Positions 6,676-11,761 of a stretch of DNA of 11,761 bases are shown in pieces. The number at the start of each line of letters is the position of its first letter. Positions within the stretch are counted from its first letter, which is position 1. Source of the stretch: an uncultured Candidatus Pelagibacter sp. (GTDB lineage: Bacteria; Pseudomonadota; Alphaproteobacteria; Pelagibacterales; Pelagibacteraceae); NCBI GenBank assembly GCA_937897125.1, contig CALCPL010000086.1, forward strand, positions 1-11,761. The letters are read 5' to 3'. A model generated the notes under the pieces. The model did no database searches. It was not told the DNA's origin and saw only the letters and a list, made by a program, of their open reading frames with translations. Made by a program: the position numbers and the translations under genes.

Positions 6676-8213
6676 TGTTCAACAATTTTCTAAAAAGTTT
6701 ATCTATATTAAAAAAATTTTTATTTATTAATTTAGTTATTTTTTTAATTATAGGGTTTTTAACGGCTCTTTACATTAGCAATGCAAAACCTAATTTAATA
6801 AAAAACAAAACATCCAAGCATATTCAGATAATTAACAATACAATTGAGCATATTTTAAGATTAAATATAAAATTTGAAGAAGAGGATATTAGAAGATTTT
6901 TATTTTCAACAAGATTTTTATTTCAAAATCTAGACAGAGTTATCTTATTTGATAATCAATTTAATTTAGTAGGTGATACTGATACGCTAGATTTAGATCC
7001 AAGATCTTTTTCTAGCAGGTTAGATATAGTTGAGTTAGAAATTTTAGATAAAGAAGAAAGCAAAAAAACTGTAGAAACAAAAAATTTAAATAAAGAAAAA
7101 ACTGTTTCACTTAAAGATGTTCTTACTAATTATTCGTGGTCAAAAGATTATGGAAAACCCTTTACCTTTACTCAGGAAGGCTATGATCAGTTTTTATTAA
7201 CAACAGTTAAAAGCATAACATTGAATGGAGTTAATATTGGATACCTAGTAATCACTGAAAATGCCAATGATGTTAAATCTGCTATTGATGAAAGAAAAAC
7301 ATTTATTCTAAGAACAGCAATATTTATAATTATAGTAATATTTATATTCTCTTTTGTTTTAAATAGATATTTTCTTAAGCCTATAAAGAACTTAGTAGCG
7401 TATACAAAAATTATAAAAGAAAAGAGTAAAAAAAAAACAAATATTAATGAACTTAAAAGTAGAAATGATGAGTTAGGAACTTTGTCAAATTCGTTAGATG
7501 ATATGACAAGTGAACTTCAAAAAAGAATTTCACATGCAGAAAATTTTTCAACTGACCTTGTTCATGAGATAAGAAACCCCCTAACATCATTAAAAAGTGC
7601 TTCAGAAATATTGAATGAGACTGATGATCAATCTCAAAGAAGTAAATTAATTAATATTCTGAATCACGATGTTCAAAGAATTGAAAGATTGATCACTGAT
7701 TATTCTCAAATATTAAAAGATGAGGTTGCATTAAGTAAAGAAAAAATGAAAAAAATTAATCTCAAGTTAATTGCAAGGTCTGTAGTAGATGATTTTAATA
7801 ATATTTATGAAGCAAAAAGAGGGATTAAAATAATGTTAAATGATCAAGATGATCAAGAAGAATATTTTATCAATGGAATAGAAAATAGAATTGAACAAAT
7901 TATTGCAAATTTATTAGATAATTCAATTTCATTTAGTGAGGATAATAAAGAAATTTTAGTTGAAATTTACAAAGGAGATAAAGATAAAATTATTTTAAAA
8001 GTTATTGATGAAGGTAAAGGGTTTAAGGAGACAGATACAAAAAAAATATTTAATAGATTCTATAGTAATAGACCAGATACTTTTGGTGAACACTCTGGTT
8101 TAGGTTTAAATATAGTAAAAAACCTTGTTGATCTTCATGGTGCTACTATTAATGCATCAAACAACGTAACACAAGAAGGTGCAAATGTTGAGATTGTCTT
8201 CCCTAAAGTCTAA
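6675..8213 (+). CDS. chvG: ChvG-type membrane sensor histidine kinase
   Basis: Sensor partner of ChvI, 512 residues from the ATG at 6675. That ATG overlaps the chvI stop as TAATG; an in-frame ATG at 6660 would add five residues but seems less likely. Layout: membrane segment at about 15-36, a periplasmic region of some 175 residues, second membrane segment at about 212-234, HAMP linker, then the HisKA helix with phospho-acceptor H297 (VHEIRNPLTSL). The ATPase domain follows, with N-box N412/N416 (ANLLDN), G1 DEGKGF (445-450) and G2 GLGLNIV (475-481). The periplasmic stretches RVILFDNQFNLVGDTDTLD and GYLVITENANDV match the sensor region of ChvG/ExoS proteins, which detect envelope or acid stress; in rhizobia ExoR inhibits this region. 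Whether an ExoR equivalent exists cannot be told here. A run of ten As codes for part of the HAMP region. All kinase motifs look intact. Confidence 0.9.
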   Translation: MFNNFLKSLSILKKFLFINLVIFLIIGFLTALYISNAKPNLIKNKTSKHIQIINNTIEHILRLNIKFEEEDIRRFLFSTRFLFQNLDRVILFDNQFNLVGDTDTLDLDPRSFSSRLDIVELEILDKEESKKTVETKNLNKEKTVSLKDVLTNYSWSKDYGKPFTFTQEGYDQFLLTTVKSITLNGVNIGYLVITENANDVKSAIDERKTFILRTAIFIIIVIFIFSFVLNRYFLKPIKNLVAYTKIIKEKSKKKTNINELKSRNDELGTLSNSLDDMTSELQKRISHAENFSTDLVHEIRNPLTSLKSASEILNETDDQSQRSKLINILNHDVQRIERLITDYSQILKDEVALSKEKMKKINLKLIARSVVDDFNNIYEAKRGIKIMLNDQDDQEEYFINGIENRIEQIIANLLDNSISFSEDNKEILVEIYKGDKDKIILKVIDEGKGFKETDTKKIFNRFYSNRPDTFGEHSGLGLNIVKNLVDLHGATINASNNVTQEGANVEIVFPKV

Positions 8214-8220
8214 TCATAAG

Positions 8221-8248
8221 TTGATTAATTAAATTTTTATTATATAAA
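8221..8248 (+). promoter_or_regulatory. Possible sigma-70 promoter for ahcY
   Basis: TTGATT (8221-8226) and TATAAA (8243-8248) lie 16 bases apart in the 43-base gap before ahcY. Transcription would begin within a few bases of the ATG at 8257, giving an almost leaderless message. No SAH or SAM riboswitch fits in this gap. The match is weak evidence in such AT-rich DNA. Confidence 0.22.
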
Positions 8249-8256
8249 ACTGAGCA

Positions 8257-9543
8257 ATGGATGATTTTAAAGTTAAAGATATATCTCTAGCAGACTTTGG
8301 AAGAAAAGAAATTTCAATAGCCGAAAGTGAAATGCCTGGTCTAATGACATTAAGAGAAGAATATTCAGGAAAAGTACCTTTAAAAGGAGCAAGAATATTA
8401 GGATGTCTTCATATGACAATCCAAACAGCAGTTTTAATCGAAACTTTAGTAGAGCTTGGAGCAGAAGTTAGATGGTCTTCTTGTAATATTTTTTCAACGC
8501 AGGATCATGCTGCTGCAGCAATAGCTAAAGCAGGAATACCAGTTTTTGCTTGGAAAGGTGAAACTGAAGAGGAAGCTGTATGGTGTATAAGACAAACAAT
8601 AGAAGGTAAAAAAGACTGGAAAGCAAATATGCTATTAGATGATGGTGGTGATTTAACTGCAATGATGCATAGCGATTACAAAGATTTATTAAAGGAAGTA
8701 AAAGGTGTTTCAGAAGAAACAACAACTGGAATTAAAGCATTAAATAAAATGGAAAAAGATGGGTCATTAATGATTCCAGCAATTAATGTTAACGATTCAG
8801 TTACAAAATCAAAATTTGATAACCTGTATGGTTGTAGAGAAAGTTTAGTAGATGGAATTAGAAGAGCCACAGATGTTATGATGTCTGGTAAAGTTGCAAT
8901 TGTTGCAGGCTTTGGTGATGTTGGAAAGGGTAGTGCTGCATCTTTAAGACAAAGTGGTGCAAGAGTTATGGTTACAGAAGCGGATCCAATTTGTGCACTT
9001 CAAGCAGCAATGGAAGGCTATGAGGTAGTTTTAATGGATGAAGCAATAAGTAAAGCAGATATTGTTGTTACAGCTACAGGTAATATAGACATTGTTACTG
9101 CAGATCATATGAGAAATATGAAAGATAGAGCAATACTTTGTAATATTGGTCACTTTGATAATGAGATTCAAGTAGAAGCCTTAAAAAATTATAAATGGAC
9201 AGAAGTAAAACCAGAAGTTGACGAAATAGAATTAGTTGATGGAAAGAGAATTATTCTTTTAGCCAAAGGTAGATTGGTGAATTTAGGTTGTGCAACTGGA
9301 CATCCAAGTTTTGTAATGAGTGCATCATTTACAAACCAAGTAATGGCACAAATTGAGCTTTGGGATAATCATAAAAATTATGAAAATAAAGTTTATGTGT
9401 TACCAAAATCATTAGATGAAAAAGTAGCCATGCTTCACTTAAAAAAAGTAGGAGCAAAACTTACAAAATTATCAAAAGACCAAGCTGACTATATAAGTGT
9501 TGAAACAGAAGGTCCATTCAAGCCAGATGCTTATCGCTACTAA
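8257..9543 (+). CDS. ahcY: S-adenosylhomocysteine hydrolase (adenosylhomocysteinase)
   Basis: A 428-residue, NAD-dependent cytosolic enzyme that splits S-adenosylhomocysteine into adenosine and homocysteine. This relieves product inhibition of methyltransferases and feeds the methionine cycle. Expected substrate-site residues are present: H52, D129 (DDGGD), E154 (SEETTTG), K184, D188, N189, C193 and H299. The NAD fold has GFGDVGKG at 218-225; H349 lies in [12 protein letters not shown]. The C-terminus ends FKPDAYRY, whose lysine and tyrosine reach into the NAD site of the neighbouring subunit, so the protein is complete. Length suits the shorter bacterial form. The ATG at 8257 follows only 43 bases after chvG. 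Many alphaproteobacteria carry hprK and PTS genes between the chvG and ahcY homologues; none is left here. Its last codons overlap tsaE. Codon use looks slightly less extreme than in the following genes, as expected for a well-expressed gene (impression only). Confidence 0.97.
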   Translation: MDDFKVKDISLADFGRKEISIAESEMPGLMTLREEYSGKVPLKGARILGCLHMTIQTAVLIETLVELGAEVRWSSCNIFSTQDHAAAAIAKAGIPVFAWKGETEEEAVWCIRQTIEGKKDWKANMLLDDGGDLTAMMHSDYKDLLKEVKGVSEETTTGIKALNKMEKDGSLMIPAINVNDSVTKSKFDNLYGCRESLVDGIRRATDVMMSGKVAIVAGFGDVGKGSAASLRQSGARVMVTEADPICALQAAMEGYEVVLMDEAISKADIVVTATGNIDIVTADHMRNMKDRAILCNIGHFDNEIQVEALKNYKWTEVKPEVDEIELVDGKRIILLAKGRLVNLGCATGHPSFVMSASFTNQVMAQIELWDNHKNYENKVYVLPKSLDEKVAMLHLKKVGAKLTKLSKDQADYISVETEGPFKPDAYRY

Positions 9544-9988
9544 TAGCGAAAAAATAGATATCTCCTTAGAAGATAAAACATCTGAGCTAGCTAAAAATTT
9601 TTCAAGAACACTGCATAAAGGAGATGTAGCTTATTTTCATGGAGAAATAGGTGTAGGAAAAACAACATTTATAAGACACCTAATTAATAATCTTCAACAA
9701 TTAAACAAAATAAATTTAACTGAAGTTACTAGCCCAACATTTAATTTGGTAAATGAATATGATGTTGGAAATTTTATAATACAGCATTATGATTTGTACA
9801 GGTTAACTGACTATAGTGAGATAAAAAACATTGGTTTATTTGAAAATAGGGAAGAAATTGTGACATTAGTAGAATGGCCCGAGAAAATAAAAAAAACTAT
9901 TGATAACAAAATTGATTTATTTTTTGAATATAATGATGATTTAAATAAAAGATATTTAACAATTAAGGGAGTTAAAAATAAAAAATAG
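9527..9988 (+). CDS. tsaE: tRNA t6A biosynthesis ATPase TsaE
   Basis: A 153-residue protein from the ATG at 9527, a normal TsaE length. It has Walker [10 protein letters not shown] (39-47), the family block [11 protein letters not shown] (68-78), HYDLYRL (87-93) and VEWPEK (115-120). TsaE (YjeE) hydrolyses ATP in the complex with TsaD and TsaB that puts threonylcarbamoyl groups on A37 of ANN-decoding tRNAs; it is usually essential. An in-frame GTG at 9497 would add ten residues deep inside ahcY. I prefer 9527, because it overlaps ahcY by 17 bases, has AGAAGG about 14 bases upstream, and lacks the odd extension. The stop is immediately followed by the start of the sugar-kinase gene, so the two are probably co-translated. 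Neither tsaB nor tsaD is in the window. Confidence 0.9.
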   Translation: MLIATNSEKIDISLEDKTSELAKNFSRTLHKGDVAYFHGEIGVGKTTFIRHLINNLQQLNKINLTEVTSPTFNLVNEYDVGNFIIQHYDLYRLTDYSEIKNIGLFENREEIVTLVEWPEKIKKTIDNKIDLFFEYNDDLNKRYLTIKGVKNKK

Positions 9989-10954
9989 ATGTTGCAAACT
10001 AATAATAAATTAAAAAAAATTAAAGGTGATGCATCATTTAGATCTTTTTATAGAAAGTCATCATCAAACAAAAAATCAATCATAGTTTTTGCTTCTAAGG
10101 AAAAAGAGAAAAACTTGTTAATATATGATGCAATAAATAGTCTTCTAATTAAAAATAAAGTTTTAGCACCAACACTTTACACCGAAAATTATAAAAAAAA
10201 TTATATAGAAATTGAAGATTTTGGAGACGATTCAGTTTTTGGTCTATTAAAAAAAAATAAAGACAAACGAGAAACTCTCTATAAAAAATCTATTGATTTA
10301 CTTGGTGTGATTCAAAAAATTAAAAAAAATAGATCTAAAAACTTTAAAGGAAAAACTTATAAAATTCCAATTTACGATAATGGTAAATTATTCAATGAGG
10401 CAAATTTATTTTGTGAATGGTATGCAAAAAAATTTGTAAAAAAAAATCAATTAACCAAGTTTAAAATTGATATAAAAAAACAAATTAAATTTTTATCAAC
10501 ACACCTTCAATCAAAAGAAAAAGTTTTTGTTCATAGGGATTTTCATGTGTCAAATTTAATGAAGTTTAAAAGTAAAATAGGAGTTATCGACTCACAGGAT
10601 GCTTTAATTGGAAACAGGGCTTATGATTTAGCTTCCTTAATTGATGATGTTAGATTTAAAACAGATGAAATATTTAAAGATAAAATTTATCGTTATTATC
10701 TAAAATTAAATAAAAAAAGAGTTAATGAGGCTACTTTATTAAGTGATTTTGAAATATTATCCATTCTAAGAAATATGAAAATCATTGGAATATTTACAAG
10801 ATTAGCCATGCGAGATAAAAAAAAACAATATTTGAAATTAATTCCTTATGCTTGGAAATTAATTGAATTAAGAATTTCTAATAATATGAAATTTTCTGAG
10901 CTCAAAAGCTTACTAGACCTTAATTTTTCAAAAAAAATAAGAAATCAGAAATGA
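9989..10954 (+). CDS. amgK: AmgK-like sugar kinase (aminoglycoside phosphotransferase fold), probable MurNAc/GlcNAc 1-kinase
   Basis: A 321-residue kinase of the APH/choline kinase fold. The N-terminal GDASFRSFYR (13-22) forms the nucleotide loop seen in AmgK proteins. The catalytic loop is HRDFHVSNL (H182, D184, N189), and D201 in GVIDSQDA is the metal-binding aspartate; NRAYDLASLIDD (209-220) follows. In Pseudomonas and Caulobacter, AmgK phosphorylates MurNAc at C1. MurU then makes UDP-MurNAc, a cell-wall recycling path that bypasses early peptidoglycan synthesis. The adjacent murU-like gene, overlapping by 4 bases (ATGA), supports this role; substrate is inferred from family and context. 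The ATG directly follows the tsaE stop. The protein is very lysine- and isoleucine-rich and clearly more diverged than ahcY or polA. Relation to antibiotic resistance kinases is only by fold. Confidence 0.82.
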   Translation: MLQTNNKLKKIKGDASFRSFYRKSSSNKKSIIVFASKEKEKNLLIYDAINSLLIKNKVLAPTLYTENYKKNYIEIEDFGDDSVFGLLKKNKDKRETLYKKSIDLLGVIQKIKKNRSKNFKGKTYKIPIYDNGKLFNEANLFCEWYAKKFVKKNQLTKFKIDIKKQIKFLSTHLQSKEKVFVHRDFHVSNLMKFKSKIGVIDSQDALIGNRAYDLASLIDDVRFKTDEIFKDKIYRYYLKLNKKRVNEATLLSDFEILSILRNMKIIGIFTRLAMRDKKKQYLKLIPYAWKLIELRISNNMKFSELKSLLDLNFSKKIRNQK

Positions 10955-11640
10955 AGATTAAAACTGCATTAATTTTATGTGCTGGATATGGTAAGCGCTT
11001 AAACCCAATAACACTGACAACTCCGAAACCTTTACTAAAGATAAATCAAATAACTTTATTAGAAAATTGTATTAATTTAATACATTCTTTAGGAATTAAT
11101 AAAATTTTAATCAACACATTTTATCTTAGTGAAAAAATTGAACAATTTCTTAAAGATAAGAAATTTAATTTAGAAATTAAGATAGTTAATGATGGCTCAA
11201 ATATTTTAGATACAGGTGGTGGAATTTTAAATTTGGTAAATTCATCTAATGAAACAGATTTTATTACATTTAATCCAGACACTGTATGGAATGAAAATTA
11301 TAAGAAATACATTAAAGATATGGAAAAGTTTTATTTTTTAAACAAAGTTAAAAATATACTTTTATTAGCTAATGAAAACTTGAGTTTTGATAAAAATTTG
11401 AAGGGTGATTTCAATCTTAAAAAAAATATAATAAAAAAAGATGAGCTTAATCGTTTAATTTATACAGGGTGCCAGATCCTGAATAAGAGTTTATTCGACT
11501 CATATGAGGTAGGCAATTTTTCAATTTCAAATATTTGGAATAAATTAATTGATAAAGATGAGCTATATGGTTTTGAGAGTTTAGAAGACTTTAGACATTT
11601 AACAGATCTTAATATCTATAACCAATTATTAAAAAGCTAA
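10951..11640 (+). CDS. murU: MurU-like sugar-1-phosphate nucleotidyltransferase with degenerate C-terminal motif
   Basis: A 229-residue nucleotidyltransferase. Visible: nucleotide loop LCAGYGKRLNPIT (9-21), TTPKPLL (23-29), NTFYLSEKI (55-63), DTGGG (87-91), FNPDTVW (107-113) with the expected metal-binding aspartate D110, LKGDFNL (150-156), YTGCQIL (171-177) and FSISNIW (190-196). The order matches alphaproteobacterial MurU, which turns MurNAc-1-phosphate and UTP into UDP-MurNAc. Two departures are seen. The loop reads CAG rather than the usual AAG. Near the end, where relatives carry W-x-H-V-G-T-P, this protein has F-R-H-L-T-D-L (214-220). It may be a diverged MurU or an enzyme with another sugar phosphate. 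Its start overlaps amgK (ATGA), a sign of coupling, and its 3' end overlaps gpmA on the other strand by 12 bases. Confidence 0.82.
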   Translation: MKIKTALILCAGYGKRLNPITLTTPKPLLKINQITLLENCINLIHSLGINKILINTFYLSEKIEQFLKDKKFNLEIKIVNDGSNILDTGGGILNLVNSSNETDFITFNPDTVWNENYKKYIKDMEKFYFLNKVKNILLLANENLSFDKNLKGDFNLKKNIIKKDELNRLIYTGCQILNKSLFDSYEVGNFSISNIWNKLIDKDELYGFESLEDFRHLTDLNIYNQLLKS

Positions 11641-11761
11641 TAAGTCCTTAGCTCTATCTTGATCTAGGTAAGAGCATTCTTTAATATTTTGTTTTGAATC
11701 TAAACTTATTAAAAGTGGATTACCTGTTGGTATTTCGAGTAATGTTATCTTTTGATTATCT
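11629..11761 (-). CDS. gpmA: 2,3-bisphosphoglycerate-dependent phosphoglycerate mutase, C-terminal end only
   Basis: Only the last 43 codons are in the window, read on the minus strand and ending at TAA (11631-11629). The peptide EIPTGNPLLISLD (residues 9-21 of the fragment) followed by a SYLDQDRA segment resembles the GpmA tail, where IPTG-x-PL and a YYL stretch are conserved. GpmA interconverts 3- and 2-phosphoglycerate in glycolysis and gluconeogenesis, using a phosphohistidine. The catalytic RHG region lies outside the window. The fragment ends soon after the YYL-like stretch, so it lacks most of the flexible C-terminal tail of the E. coli enzyme. It overlaps the 3' end of murU by 12 bases. 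Identification rests on a short segment. Confidence 0.75.
   Translation of the reverse strand, partial: DNQKITLLEIPTGNPLLISLDSKQNIKECSYLDQDRAKDLLAF

Noticed and set aside
8214..8256. SAH or SAM riboswitch before ahcY
   Set aside because: Only 43 very AT-rich bases are available and no paired GC-containing stems can be drawn; too short for a known aptamer.
8525..8870. Two open frames (66 and 64 residues) on the minus strand within ahcY
   Set aside because: Both are antisense to the conserved ahcY core, overlap each other, and their hydrophobic or His-rich runs mirror ahcY codons; no sign of real genes.
9497..9526. GTG start upstream of tsaE adding ten residues
   Set aside because: It would extend the overlap with ahcY to 47 bases and add residues with no match to the TsaE N-terminus; the ATG at 9527 is a better start.
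9989..10954. Aminoglycoside resistance gene
   Set aside because: The fold and HxDxxxxN loop are shared with resistance kinases, but the GDAS loop and the adjacent murU-like gene point to a cell-wall sugar kinase.
1..11761. Mobile element, prophage, defence island or CRISPR array
   Set aside because: No transposase, integrase, phage or nuclease-effector genes, no terminal inverted repeats and no regularly spaced direct repeats were seen; every gene is an ordinary chromosomal family.

Overview
The window is very AT-rich, gene-dense DNA from an alphaproteobacterium. Protein features and gene order point to the SAR11 clade (Pelagibacterales) or a close streamlined relative. The signs are tiny intergenic gaps, 3' overlaps between convergent genes, few Shine-Dalgarno sequences, Lys/Asn/Ile-rich proteins, and a RegA-type regulator together with a ChvI/ChvG pair. 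The assignment comes from reading the sequence; no database search was possible.

Left part (1-3092). A partial ornithine-decarboxylase-type gene runs leftward off the window edge. It is divergent from regA, a RegA/PrrA/ActR response regulator. The 148-bp gap between them holds an 11-bp inverted repeat next to a T-run in the decarboxylase leader. regA ends tail-to-tail with bioY (biotin uptake), the two overlapping by 8 bp. Upstream of bioY on the same strand is an ABC-2-type exporter ATPase with no permease beside it.

Middle (3143-8213). polA encodes a full-length DNA polymerase I with all three activities intact. It is followed by chvI-chvG, an envelope-stress type two-component system whose genes overlap as TAATG.

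Right part (8257-11761). ahcY (S-adenosylhomocysteine hydrolase), tsaE (tRNA t6A ATPase), an AmgK-like sugar kinase and a MurU-like nucleotidyltransferase follow on the plus strand, overlapping or abutting from ahcY onward. The last 133 bases hold the C-terminal end of a phosphoglycerate mutase (gpmA) on the minus strand, overlapping murU by 12 bp.

chvI-chvG-ahcY-tsaE-amgK-murU is a shortened form of a cluster known in many alphaproteobacteria, where hprK and other PTS genes sit between chvG and ahcY. Those genes are absent here. The genes cover redox and envelope signalling, DNA repair, methyl-cycle clean-up, tRNA modification and cell-wall sugar salvage.

I see no rRNA, tRNA, CRISPR array, insertion sequence, prophage or obviously new multi-gene system. 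The points most worth a second look are the altered phospho-acceptor loop of ChvI, the lost C-terminal motif of MurU, the missing PTS genes, the decarboxylase leader palindrome and a ten-A tract inside chvG. No stretch longer than about 150 bases lacks a gene.
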